A stretch of DNA of 61,829 nt from assembly GCF_007992495.1 (NCBI RefSeq), contig NZ_BKAJ01000071.1, positions 1 to 61,829 of the forward strand. Reading direction: 5' to 3'. The notes under the pieces were generated by a model. That model did no database searches and was not told where the DNA came from. It worked only from the letters and a program-made list of their open reading frames with translations. Numbering within the stretch: the first letter of the stretch is position 1; each line of letters begins with the position of its first letter. This document shows positions 27,421 through 37,590 of the stretch, piece after piece. The position numbers were made by a program, and so were the translations under genes. The stretch is from Reyranella soli (lineage in GTDB: Bacteria > Pseudomonadota > Alphaproteobacteria > Reyranellales > Reyranellaceae).

Positions 27421-28548
27421 ATGCCCGATTCACCAGACCTCTCGCAGCGCCTGCTGGCGCAGCTTCGCTTCCCCTGCGGCGACGTGCCGGATCCCGGCAC
27501 CATCAAGAACGTCGCGCCCGGCATCTACTGGCTGCGCATGCCGCTGCCCTTCCAGCTCAACCACATCAACCTGTGGCTGGTCGAGGAGGAGGATGGCTGG
27601 ACCATCGTCGATACCGGCATCAACACGCCCGAGACGCGCGAACTGTGGGAGAAGATCTTCGCCGAGAAGCTTTCAGGCAAGCCGGTGAAGCGGGTCATCG
27701 CGACCCACCTGCATCCCGACCATGTCGGCTTGGCCGGCTGGCTGTGCGGCCGCTGGGGCGCGCCGCTCTGGATGACGCTTGGCGAGTACATGAGCGCCAT
27801 CGCCGCCCGGAACGACTTCATCGAGAACGAGGATCTGCGCGCTGCCCATCTGGCGCGCAACGGCGTGCCGGCCGATAGCATCCCCCTGTTCCATCGTCAC
27901 AAGGGCGGCTACGCCAAGGGCGTGGGGCCATTGCCGCCGACCTTCCAGCGCCTGATCCATGCCCATCCCATCACGCTGGGCGGCCATCGCTGGGACGTCA
28001 TCGTCGGCCGCGGACATGCGCCGGAGCACGCGTCGCTGTGGTGCCCCGAGCTCAACGTGCTGATCGCGGGCGACCAGGTGCTGCCCAAGATCAGCACCAA
28101 TGTCGGCGTGTGGCCCAACGAGCCTGAAGCCGATTCACTCACCTGGTTCCTCGACGGCTTCTCGCGCTTCCGCCGGTTGCCCGCCAACGCGCTGGTGCTG
28201 CCGAGCCACGGCTTCCCCTTCGTCGGCCTGCACACCCGGCTCGACCAGCTCGTCGCCCATCACGACGCGCGGCTGAACGACATGACCGCCGCCATCGCCC
28301 ATCGCGGCGCCGAAGGCTCCACCGGTTGGGACATGGTGCCGGTTCTCTTCCCGCGCCATCTCGACAACAACCAAATCGTCTTCGCCTTCGGCGAGACCTT
28401 GGCGCATCTGCACTGCCTGGAGACGCGCGCCCGCGTGAAGCGTGTCGTCGTCGACGGTGTGTCCCGCTTCGTCGCCCTGGTCGATCCTCACGCCCAGCCG
28501 CCGGCAGACGATTCGGACGCCGACGTCATGGATGTCGGAACGGCTTAG
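27421..28548 (+). CDS. MBL-fold metallo-hydrolase
   Basis: A 375-residue metallo-beta-lactamase-fold hydrolase. The zinc motif THLHPDHVGLAG is at about 95-106, a further histidine lies in GRGHAPEH (about 198-205) and the bridging aspartate in LIAGDQVLPKIS. A C-terminal extension with LVLPSHGFPFVGLHTRLDQL and HCLETRARVKR resembles the MBL proteins with a winged-helix-like tail. Substrate unknown; homologues are often near beta-oxidation or CoA genes. A family C repeat starts 31 bases after the stop. Confidence 0.9.
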   Translation: MPDSPDLSQRLLAQLRFPCGDVPDPGTIKNVAPGIYWLRMPLPFQLNHINLWLVEEEDGWTIVDTGINTPETRELWEKIFAEKLSGKPVKRVIATHLHPDHVGLAGWLCGRWGAPLWMTLGEYMSAIAARNDFIENEDLRAAHLARNGVPADSIPLFHRHKGGYAKGVGPLPPTFQRLIHAHPITLGGHRWDVIVGRGHAPEHASLWCPELNVLIAGDQVLPKISTNVGVWPNEPEADSLTWFLDGFSRFRRLPANALVLPSHGFPFVGLHTRLDQLVAHHDARLNDMTAAIAHRGAEGSTGWDMVPVLFPRHLDNNQIVFAFGETLAHLHCLETRARVKRVVVDGVSRFVALVDPHAQPPADDSDADVMDVGTA

Positions 28549-28579
28549 TCCTCGAAAGTCGCGAACTCGACGCAGACGC

Positions 28580-28652
28580 GCTGTCATCCCGAGCGAAGCG
28601 AGGGACCTTTCCTGTCGCCTCAAAGGCCCCTCGCTGCGCTCGGGGTGACAGC
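28580..28652. repeat. Family C hairpin repeat, copy 2
   Basis: GCTGTCATCCCGAGCG (28580-28595) is the inverted partner of CGCTCGGGGTGACAGC (28637-28652), with an inner GAGGGACCTTT/AAAGGCCCCTC stem. The two arms differ by single changes (A/G) that give G-T pairs. It overlaps the stop codon of the damaged acetyltransferase gene, so insertion and gene damage may be linked. Confidence 0.88.
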
Positions 28653-29040
28653 TACTCGCGCGCCCAGCGATAGCGGACGTCGGGCGTCTTCGGCGAGCAT
28701 GGGTGTTGGCCTGGAAGCACCAGAGCTCCAGTGCCGCCGCGCCCGAGCGCTTGGCGGCCTCGATCAACAGGCTGCCGGCGCCCGCGCCGATGAAGTCCGG
28801 ATGGGTGTAGAGCATGCCAACCTCCTCCCCTTGCTGGGCCAGGAACGCGACGATGCCTGTTTCTCCTTCGGCGACCGTGACGGCACATTCCTTCAGGATC
28901 ACGTTCTCGACGAACCAGCGATCCTCTTCTTCGGTGTGGAGCATGGGCAGGAAGCTGAGCAGCCGATAGGAGGGCGAGAGCACCCGGGCGATCGCCGCAG
29001 CGTCTTCGGCCCGCGCCGGGCGGGTTGAGAATTTCGCCAT
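28652..29040 (-). pseudogene. GNAT acetyltransferase with internal deletion and frameshift
   Basis: From the ATG at 29040 the frame encodes a normal GNAT start: STRPARAEDAAAIARVL, FVENVILKECAVTVAEGETG, GEEVGMLYTHPDFIGAGAGS and a helix ending LELWCFQANTHAR. GNAT proteins then need a RxFYE-x-GF segment of about 30 residues. Here it is missing: near 28690 the frame shifts, and another frame supplies the usual last residues KTPDVRYRWARE with a stop at 28652. So an internal part has been lost with a frame change. In the first frame the reading continues through the family C repeat into unrelated sequence. The product is very probably inactive. Confidence 0.75.
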
Positions 29041-29064
29041 CGCGTCATATTGAACCCGCCTCAG

Positions 29065-31229
<2,165 letters not shown>

Positions 31230-31242
31230 CGGAGCGTGCGTA

Positions 31243-31851
31243 ATGCCGAACGAGGCGCTGATCGTGGTCGACGTGCAGAACGATTTCTGCGAGGGCGGCG
31301 CTCTCGCCGTCCCGGGGGCGCGCGCGATCGTGCCGCTGGTCAACCGCCTGATCGGCCGCCACGACCATGTCGTTCTGACGCAGGACTGGCATCCGCCGGG
31401 CCACGCCTCGTTCGCCAGCGCCTGGCGCGATGCCGAGCCCTTCACCACAACGCAGTTCCCTTACGGCCAGCAGACGCTGTGGCCGGACCATTGCGTGCAG
31501 GGCACATCGGGTGCGGAATTCCATGCTGAGCTCGAGATCACCAAGGCGCAGATGATCGTGCGCAAGGGCTTCCATGCAGGCATCGATTCGTACTCGGCAT
31601 TCCGCGAGAACGACCGCATGACGCGCACCGGATTGGACGGCTACCTGAAGGCACGCGGCTTCACGCGGCTGATCTTCTGCGGCTTGGCGCTCGACTACTG
31701 TGTCGCCTGGTCGGCGATCGATGCGCGACAGGCCGGCTTCGACGTCGCCGTGGTCCAGGAAGCGACCGCCGCCATCGACCTCGACGGCAGCAAGAAGCGC
31801 ATGCTGACCGAGATGCGCCAAGCCGGGATCAATTTGAACGCGACGGCGTAG
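31243..31851 (+). CDS. pncA: Nicotinamidase/pyrazinamidase
   Basis: A 202-residue isochorismatase-fold amidase. VVDVQNDFCEGGAL gives the catalytic aspartate (D10), LTQDWHPPGHASF the metal-binding D and H residues, VRKGFHAGIDSYSAF the catalytic lysine, and FCGLALDYCVAWSAIDA the nucleophilic cysteine. It converts nicotinamide to nicotinic acid for NAD salvage. It starts 14 bases after tgt and may be part of that transcript. A family A repeat follows 11 bases after the stop. Confidence 0.95.
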   Translation: MPNEALIVVDVQNDFCEGGALAVPGARAIVPLVNRLIGRHDHVVLTQDWHPPGHASFASAWRDAEPFTTTQFPYGQQTLWPDHCVQGTSGAEFHAELEITKAQMIVRKGFHAGIDSYSAFRENDRMTRTGLDGYLKARGFTRLIFCGLALDYCVAWSAIDARQAGFDVAVVQEATAAIDLDGSKKRMLTEMRQAGINLNATA

Positions 31852-31862
31852 CCCCTCATCCA

Positions 31863-31995
31863 CCTCCTCTGTCATACGGGGGAGGCCGGGAGGGGGAAGG
31901 CGTCAGTACCGCCTCCTCCAATTTCAGATCTGAAATCTGATAGGCCGCCACTGCGGCTCGCCCCCTCCCTACCCTCCCCCGTATGACGGGGGAGG
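31863..31995. repeat. Family A interspersed repeat, copy 3
   Basis: End hairpins at 31863-31885 (left arm with two T changes) and 31973-31995. The sub-terminal GCCGGGAGGGGGAAGGC and its partner GCTCGCCCCCTCCCTACC match copy 2, and the centre is a perfect 16-base palindrome ATTTCAGATCTGAAAT (31921-31936). It occupies the space between pncA and the convergent OmpA-family gene. Confidence 0.9.
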
Positions 31996-32007
31996 AGGAT
32001 GAGGAGA

Positions 32008-33093
32008 CTACTGCTTCACCAGCTCCACCCGCCGGTTCTTCGCCTGGCCGTCCTCGCTGTCGTTGGGCGCCAGGGGACTGAGCGGGCCGACGCCTTTGGC
32101 GACCATGCGGTCGGCGGCGATGCCGTACTTGGCGGCCAGCGCCTTGGCGACGGCCTCGGCGCGGCGCTGCGACAGGTCGGTGTTGTAGGCCAAGGTGCCC
32201 TTGTTGTCGGTGTGGCCGACGATGAAGACTTTCAGCCCAGGCGTGGACTTCAGCAGGGTCGCCATCTCCGCGAGCTACTTGTCGGATTCGGGCTTGATGT
32301 CGGCCTTGTCGAAATCGAAGTAGATGCCGTAGATCGCGACACGCCCGTCCTTGCCCAGCGCGCCACCGATCTGATCGGCCGAGACGAAGGCCAGGTTCTG
32401 CTGCATGGCCTTGGTCTCGAGCACCTCGACGATGGCCAGCACGCGGCCCTTCAGCGCCGCCGAGATATTGCCCATCGAGCCGCCCGTCTGGGTCGCGACA
32501 TAGATCGAGACATAGACGTCGCCGCCGCTTTCACGCTTCCACTCGCCGACCCACAGCCGCTGGTCGGCCGCCGGATCGACATACTCCAGGGCATTGGACG
32601 TGAGATCACGGCGCTCGCGGTTATACGCGGCACCTTCCGGCTTCAGCGCCCGGGCCACGGCATAGAGCTTGTGGAACTCCTCGCCGCACTCGGCCTTGCT
32701 GCACTGGAACAGGGTCTTGGCGCCCTTGGCCTCGAGCTCGCCGGTGTAGTTGCGCAGGACTTCGAGCGTCGAGCGCCCCTCGGGGATCACATAGACGGTG
32801 CGCGTCAGCCGTCCCTCGACGACCTGCGTCTTCTCGTAACGCAGCTTCTTGTCGGGCTCTTGGTAGTAGGACGCGCCGATCGCCTTGCCGAGCGGCAGGG
32901 TGAGCTCGTCGAAGTCCTTGCGCGTCTGCGCCAGGACGAACGAGCCGGCGTAGCGCGGCACGACCTGGTCGCCCGAGCCCGGCGCGTTCGAGCCGAGCTC
33001 CTTGGTGAAGCGCGGCTCGACCTGAGCGTATCCCGTTAAGGGGGCGGTAGCTGCGAGAAGGGCGACGACGGCGGCGAGAAGCGCCCGCCGCAT
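32008..33093 (-). pseudogene. OmpA-family protein interrupted by an in-frame amber codon
   Basis: From the ATG at 33093 there is a signal peptide (1-24) and a DUF4892-like domain (DFDELTLPLGKAIGASYY, VYVIPEGRSTLEVLRNY, GVAIYGIYFDF-like end), then the start of an OmpA peptidoglycan-binding domain FDFDKADIKPESDK. Codon 273 is TAG (32275-32277). The frame then continues without shift: LAEMATLLKSTPGLKVFIVGHTDNKGT, LSQRRAEAVAKAL and RRVELVKQ complete the OmpA domain. In OmpA proteins this position is often Gln, so one C-to-T change (CAG to TAG) explains it. Its ATG overlaps the thiolase stop (TGATG). Without readthrough the product is 272 residues and lacks cell-wall binding. Confidence 0.85.
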
Positions 33094-34295
33094 CAGACGC
33101 GCTCGATGGCGAGTGCGATGCCCTGGCCGACGCCGATGCACATGGTGCAGAGCGCACGCCGGCCGCCGGTGACCTCGAGCTGGTTCAGCGCCGTGATCAT
33201 CAGCCGGCCGCCCGAGGCGCCCAGCGGATGGCCGAGCGCGATGGCGCCGCCATTGGGGTTCACGTTCTCAGCGTCGTCCGACAGGCCGAGCTGGCGCAGC
33301 ACGGCCAGCGCCTGGGCGGCGAACGCCTCATTGAGCTCGACCACGTCGAAGTCGCGGATGGTCATGCCGAGCTTGGCGAGAAGCTTCTGCGTCGCCGGCA
33401 CCGGGCCGATGCCCATGACGCGCGGCGGCACGCCGGCCGATACTGCGGCGAGGATGCGCGCCCGCGGCGTGAGGCCGTTGGCCTTGGCGGCCGCTTCCGA
33501 GGCCACGATCATGGCGCAGGCGCCGTCGTTGATGCCCGACGAGTTGCCCGCCGTCACCGAGCCACCGTCGCGGAATGCCGCCGGCAGCTTGGACAGTGTC
33601 TCCATCGTGGTGTCGCCGCGCGGATGCTCGTCCTTGTCGACGATGATCTCGGTCTTACCCTTCTTGACGCAGACCTTGATGATCTCCTTGTCGAAGAAGC
33701 CGCGATCCTGCGCGGCCTTGCAGCGGCGCTGGCTGCGATAGGCGAAGGCGTCCTGGTCGGTGCGGCTGATCTGGTGCTCACCGGCGACGTTCTCGGCGGT
33801 CTGGCCCATCGGGTCGACGCCGTAGACGGCCTTCATGCGCGGATTGATGAAGCGCCAACCCAGCACCGTGTCTTCGAGCTTCATGCCGCGGTCGAACGCA
33901 CCCTCGGACTTGCCCATGACATAGGGCGAGCGCGTCATGCCCTCGACGCCGCCCGCGATCATCATGTCGGCCTCGCCGAGCTTGACGGCGCGGGCCGCGT
34001 GGCCCGCCGCCTCCAGCCCCGAGCCGCACAGGCGGTTGACCGTGGCGCCCGCCACCTCGACCGGCAGGCCGGCCAGCAGGCCGGCCATGCGGGCGACATT
34101 GCGATTGTCCTCGCCCGCCTGGTTGACGCAGCCATAGATCACGTCGTCGACCGAACCCCAGTCGACATTGGCGTTGCGTTGCATCAGCGCCTTGATCGGA
34201 TGGGCCGCGAGATCGTCGACGCGCATGGCGGCGAGGCCACCGTTGTAGCGTCCGACGGGGGTGCGAATGGCGTCGCAGATGAAGGCTTCGGTCAT
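33093..34295 (-). CDS. Acetyl-CoA acetyltransferase/3-oxoadipyl-CoA thiolase-type thiolase
   Basis: A 400-residue thiolase. The nucleophilic cysteine is in NRLCGSGLEAAGHAARAV (about C90), the active-site NEAFAAQ and GGAIALGHPLGASGGR follow, and the second cysteine lies in CTMCIGVGQG. The NVDWGSVDDVIYGCVNQAGEDNRNVARMAG block is characteristic of the PcaF/PaaJ 3-oxoadipyl-CoA thiolases, which end the beta-ketoadipate and phenylacetate pathways, but no other pathway genes adjoin it. GGGAG precedes the ATG at 34295. Confidence 0.9.
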   Translation of the reverse strand: MTEAFICDAIRTPVGRYNGGLAAMRVDDLAAHPIKALMQRNANVDWGSVDDVIYGCVNQAGEDNRNVARMAGLLAGLPVEVAGATVNRLCGSGLEAAGHAARAVKLGEADMMIAGGVEGMTRSPYVMGKSEGAFDRGMKLEDTVLGWRFINPRMKAVYGVDPMGQTAENVAGEHQISRTDQDAFAYRSQRRCKAAQDRGFFDKEIIKVCVKKGKTEIIVDKDEHPRGDTTMETLSKLPAAFRDGGSVTAGNSSGINDGACAMIVASEAAAKANGLTPRARILAAVSAGVPPRVMGIGPVPATQKLLAKLGMTIRDFDVVELNEAFAAQALAVLRQLGLSDDAENVNPNGGAIALGHPLGASGGRLMITALNQLEVTGGRRALCTMCIGVGQGIALAIERV

Positions 34296-34451
34296 CCTGG
34301 GTACTCCCACACTTTGCGTCTGCCCGGTTAGCACTGCGCCCCCCGCCTCGCCAGTGCCTTGCCGGTCGGGGCATTGCAGGGCAGCCCGCGCTGCCGCACG
34401 CGGCTCGGCAAGCTTTTCCCTCGACGGTTGCGAAAATCGAGTAAATTCCTA

Positions 34452-34551
34452 GGGGCGGAACCGCCGTGGGGGAGGCTTGGCTGCTCACCCTATGAGACCG
34501 CCGAACCTTGGCGGGCATTCCCACAGGAAGCGCCGGATGCCGATTGTCCCC
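34452..34551. ncRNA. Candidate structured RNA (weak)
   Basis: Nested pairings are visible: GGGG (34452-34455) with CCCC (34548-34551), CC-GTGGG (34464-34470) with CCCAC-a-GG (34520-34527), and CCGCC (34498-34502) with GGCGG (34510-34514) around GAACCTT. The rod with an internal open region recalls 6S-like RNA in outline only. I do not recognise a known family and the pairing could be chance in GC-rich DNA. Confidence 0.25.
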
Positions 34552-34601
34552 AAAAGAAGCCGGCCAAAGCGCGACAGCTCGGCCTAGTGGTAGCCGGCAT
34601 C

Positions 34602-34759
34602 ATGGGCAGCCAACGCTTCTAGTTCGACCTCTGGGCGATGCGGTCGACACGACGGCGCGCATCGCCTCGGTCTGCCACGAGTGCCGCGGCCGCAGTCGCG
34701 GCCCGATCGCGCTCAACGGCAAGGGCAATGTCGAGCTGATCGAGGTCGTGTCGGCCTGA
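34602..34759 (+). pseudogene. Possible remnant of a small cysteine-containing protein gene
   Basis: The frame from ATG at 34602 reads MGSQRF then TAG then FDLWAM; after a one- or two-base shift the sequence reads VDTTARIASVCHECRGRSRG and IALNGKGNVELIEV to a TGA at 34759. The second part has a CxxC pair and looks coding. A stop and a frame change separate it from the ATG, so it would be a decayed gene of about 50 residues. The evidence is only this protein-like appearance. Confidence 0.3.
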
Positions 34760-34776
34760 CGCCTTCCTCGAGACAA

Positions 34777-34966
34777 CTCATGTTCCTCTCCCCCGTTAGG
34801 GCAGGGCAATCGCATGTGGCGTTTTCGGATTCCGATCGTGCACCAAGGGCGGCCGGCGGATTCCGAAATTGCGCTGGCACAGCTCGGCGGATTCCAACCT
34901 TTCGCCAAGCCCCGCAAAATGGGCCACATGCGATAGCCCTGCCCGTTAGGGGGAGAGGAACATGAG
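34777..34966. repeat. Family D element with 44-base inverted ends
   Basis: Positions 34777-34820 are the inverted partner of 34923-34966 with 39 of 44 matches. The mismatches are clustered at GTTA, because both ends carry CCCGTTAGGG in the same direction while the flanks are inverted. The 102-base interior has three CGGATTCC motifs (near 34826, 34858 and 34892) and no gene. The structure is that of a small non-autonomous mobile element or large hairpin. Confidence 0.8.
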
Positions 34967-34978
34967 AGGGGAGGAAGA

Positions 34979-35614
34979 TCATTTCTTGGGCCGACGGACA
35001 GCCCTCACCTTGCCGCTGGTGCCGCCGCCGCAGAAGAACCGATCGCCGCCGTCGGATTCGAGGCCCGACACGCCGGTGCCGGCCGGCATCTCCAGACTTT
35101 CCAGGACCTCGCCCGTCCGCGGATCGATCCGCCGCACGTCGCTCTCCTCGCCCTCCCAGGTGCCGTGCCAGAGCTCGCCGTCGACCCAGGTGACGCCGGT
35201 GACGACGCGATTGGATTCGATGGTGCGTAGGATGGCGCCGGTCTCGGGATCGATTTGGTGGATCTTGCGGCCGCGATGCTGGCCCACCCACAACGTGCCT
35301 TCGGCCCAGGCGAGGCCCGAATCGCCGCCGTTGCCGGGAGCCGGGATCGTCGCCAGCACTTGGCCGGTCTTGGGGTCGATCTTGTGGATGCGATCCTCGG
35401 CGATCTGGAACAGGTGCCGGCCGTCGAAAGCCGTTCCCGCATGCGAGGCGACGTCGATCGAGCGCTCGACGTTGCCGTTCGCCGGATCGAAGGCCTTCAA
35501 CGCATCTCCGGTGGCAAACCAGACGTGCCGGCCATCGAAGGTGACGCCGTTCACGCGGTCGGCACCGGGGAACGGTCCGTATTCACGGAGGATTTCAGCG
35601 GGGGATCGTTTCAT
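34979..35614 (-). CDS. Beta-propeller protein, glutamine-cyclotransferase/Vgb-like repeats
   Basis: A 211-residue cytosolic protein made of about five beta-propeller blades. Repeats of the type IDPKTGQVLATIPAP, IDPETGAILRTIES and IDPRTGEVLESLEMPAG occur at 40-45 residue spacing, with aromatic WVGQHRG and LWHGTWEG strands between. No signal peptide is seen. It resembles the SMP-30/Vgb or glutaminyl-cyclase repeat class, but no catalytic set is recognisable. It is on the same strand as, and 57 bases downstream of, a DNA-binding regulator. A half-copy of repeat C lies just before its start. Confidence 0.8.
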   Translation of the reverse strand: MKRSPAEILREYGPFPGADRVNGVTFDGRHVWFATGDALKAFDPANGNVERSIDVASHAGTAFDGRHLFQIAEDRIHKIDPKTGQVLATIPAPGNGGDSGLAWAEGTLWVGQHRGRKIHQIDPETGAILRTIESNRVVTGVTWVDGELWHGTWEGEESDVRRIDPRTGEVLESLEMPAGTGVSGLESDGGDRFFCGGGTSGKVRAVRRPKK

Positions 35615-35631
35615 GTCGTTTCTCCTCGACC

Positions 35632-35661
35632 AAGGCCCCTCGCTGCGCTCGGGGTGACAGC
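35632..35661. repeat. Family C half-element
   Basis: Only the right arm of family C is present (AAGGCCCCTCGCTGCG followed by CTCGGGGTGACAG); no left arm is found before it. It sits between the regulator stop and the beta-propeller start, so it may be a decayed or recombined copy. Confidence 0.7.
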
Positions 35662-35671
35662 CACGTCTGAT

Positions 35672-36892
35672 CTAGTCGCTCGGCAGTGGACCGGGGAGTA
35701 ACAAGGTTGTCGTGAAACCCGGCACCGGCTGGCTGAGCCAGCGACGCGCCCGCCCGAGGCCGAACGATTGAACCTTCCCTGCCGCCGCCAGCGCATCGAG
35801 GGCGCGCTGCACGGTCCGCTGGCTGGCCCCCAGGGCCAACGCTAGGGCCGAGCTCGACCACGATTCGCCATCGGCCAGGAAGGCAAGAACTTCCGCATGC
35901 TCCTCCTCGACGGGCCGCGCCAGGACGACGATCTCGCGATTGCGCCGCGGCGCCAGCGCAAACCCCTGGCTGGTCGCGCTCACGTCGGCCAGCTTGCGAA
36001 GCGCCGAGCGCAGCCGGCCGATCTCCACCCGCAACCGCGCGCGATGCGATTCGTCGGCATGCCGGCCGCGGAATGCCCGCGCAATGAGCGTGGCCCTCGG
36101 CACGTCGGCCGGCCACGCCTCGCCCAACGCCCGGGCGAGCGCGAACAGGACCGGACGCCGTGCGAGTGAGACCACCGTGCCGGCATCACGCACGGCATGT
36201 CGGCACGCATCGACGACGAGCGCCTTCGATTCCAGCAGCGCCTCGACGTCCTCGAGCCTGAGGAGCCGTTGGTCGCCCTGCGTCACCAGCCGCGCCGCTG
36301 GCGCGTCCAGCACCTGCGATGCGCTGTCGACCTCGGCGATCAGCGCCGGAATGCCGGCGTCGTGCGCCGCACGCGTCGCCCGGGCGAGAGCCGCCCGCGC
36401 GGTCTTCGTGCTCAGGCGCCGCAGCGCGATCCCGGCCACGACCAGCTCGTGGTTGGCTTTCAACGCCGCCGGCAAGGGCGCGGGATCGACGCCGGCAAGC
36501 ACCCGCTCGGCCTCGTCGAGATGGCCAATGAGGAGCAGGCGCCGGAGCTCGAGGATACGGGCATGGGCGGCATTGATGGGATCGCCATGCGCCTCGAGGG
36601 TCGCCCGCGCCGCATCGAGCGTCTTCGCCGGCCAGCCCAGGTCGCGCGAGACCAGGGCGATCTCGGCCTCGGCGACGACGCAGCGCGCCCGGGCCACGGC
36701 TTCCCTCGGGCCGAAGGCGCGGGCGGCACGGCGCAAGAGAACCTTGGCCCGGTCGAAATCGCCAAGCTGCGCCATTGCGATGCCGCGAAGGGCAAGGGCC
36801 GGCGGATCGTCGCGCAGGGCGACCCGCTTCAGGGCGCCCAAAAGATCGCCCGTTGCCAGGGCGCGCGCGGCGGCCGTGATCAGGGAGTCCAT
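35672..36892 (-). CDS. TPR-like protein with C-terminal helix-turn-helix (transcriptional regulator)
   Basis: A 406-residue protein. Residues 1-160 are Ala/Leu/Arg-rich helical repeats of TPR type (ALALRGIAMAQLGDFDRAKVLLRRAARAFG). A middle part (about 255-320) with RARLRVEIGRLRSALRKLADV recalls the winged-helix domain of OmpR/SARP-like regulators, and a C-terminal helix-turn-helix (SSSALALALGASQRTVQRALDALAAAGKVQSFGLGRARRW) fits a MarR/IclR-like DNA reader. It probably controls the adjacent beta-propeller gene; the signal is unknown. No frameshift is seen. Confidence 0.8.
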   Translation of the reverse strand: MDSLITAAARALATGDLLGALKRVALRDDPPALALRGIAMAQLGDFDRAKVLLRRAARAFGPREAVARARCVVAEAEIALVSRDLGWPAKTLDAARATLEAHGDPINAAHARILELRRLLLIGHLDEAERVLAGVDPAPLPAALKANHELVVAGIALRRLSTKTARAALARATRAAHDAGIPALIAEVDSASQVLDAPAARLVTQGDQRLLRLEDVEALLESKALVVDACRHAVRDAGTVVSLARRPVLFALARALGEAWPADVPRATLIARAFRGRHADESHRARLRVEIGRLRSALRKLADVSATSQGFALAPRRNREIVVLARPVEEEHAEVLAFLADGESWSSSALALALGASQRTVQRALDALAAAGKVQSFGLGRARRWLSQPVPGFTTTLLLPGPLPSD

Positions 36893-36930
36893 TGGACTCC
36901 AAGTCTATCACGCAGAGCCGGGCGACAACC

Positions 36931-37590
36931 TTACCGTCGGAACTGCGCGTATTGGGCGTAGCCGCCGTAGGGGCGTTCGAAGCGCACGACCTTGCCGCAT
37001 TGGCGGGCGAGCGACGACAGCTCGGCCTGCAGCGCATCGCGCGGGCTGACATGAAAATGGCGCAGCCAGCGCCGCAGGCCGGCGCGGAACAGCACCGGCA
37101 ACCGCTCCTGGCCGCCGAAGTCGACGATATGCAGCTCGCCATCCGGCGCCAGCCAGGTCGTCGCCTGCGCCAGCGCCGAGGTCCAGCCGGGGATCATCGA
37201 CAGGCTGTAGGAGAAGAAAACGCGCGAGAAGCAGGGGACGCCGAACAGCCAGGCGGGATCGAAGGCGGTGGCGTCGGCGCGCGCCAGCACGATGCGGTCG
37301 CCAACCTCGGTGCGTGCCACGACCTGGCGCGCGGTGCTGAGCATCTCGCCCGAGATGTCGATGCCGTAAAACCGCGCCTGCGGCCATCGGCGCGCGGCGG
37401 CGATCAGGTTGCGCGCGGTGCCGCAGCCGATCTCGAGCACGCGGCCGTCGGCCGGCGGCGCCAGCCGGTCGATCAGCTCGTCGCGGCCCAGCAGGTAGTA
37501 CTTGCGCGTAAGATCATAGACGTGACGCTGTCGCCGATAGATGCGGTCCATCAAAGCCGCCTCGCCCGCCACGTCAGCCCTCGAGGACAT
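36931..37590 (-). CDS. btaB: S-adenosylmethionine:diacylglycerylhomoserine N-methyltransferase
   Basis: A 219-residue class I methyltransferase with the BtaB N-terminus ALMDRIYRRQRHVYDLTRKYYLLGRD, SAM motif I VLEIGCGTARNLI, and DISGEMLSTARQVV. It adds three methyl groups to diacylglyceryl-homoserine to give DGTS, a phosphorus-free betaine lipid. The start is uncertain: the ATGs at 37608 and 37590 overlap btaA, while a GTG at 37572 directly after the btaA stop has GAGGG upstream. All choices leave the conserved region intact. It is coupled to btaA. Confidence 0.9.
   Translation of the reverse strand: MSSRADVAGEAALMDRIYRRQRHVYDLTRKYYLLGRDELIDRLAPPADGRVLEIGCGTARNLIAAARRWPQARFYGIDISGEMLSTARQVVARTEVGDRIVLARADATAFDPAWLFGVPCFSRVFFSYSLSMIPGWTSALAQATTWLAPDGELHIVDFGGQERLPVLFRAGLRRWLRHFHVSPRDALQAELSSLARQCGKVVRFERPYGGYAQYAQFRR

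Larger units (their letters stand above)
34296..34978. other. 683-base region without an intact gene
   Basis: Between the thiolase start and the beta-propeller stop there is no convincing intact gene. It holds a stretch with nested complementary segments (34452-34551), a 31-codon basic open frame (34492-34587, MRPPNLGGHSHRKRRMPIVP), a protein-like remnant (34602-34759) and a 190-base inverted-repeat element (34777-34966). Each is described separately. Confidence 0.7.

Noticed and set aside
34452..34551. A riboswitch (TPP- or cobalamin-type) in the gene-free region
   Set aside because: The ordered conserved blocks of those riboswitches are not present and no suitable gene lies downstream.
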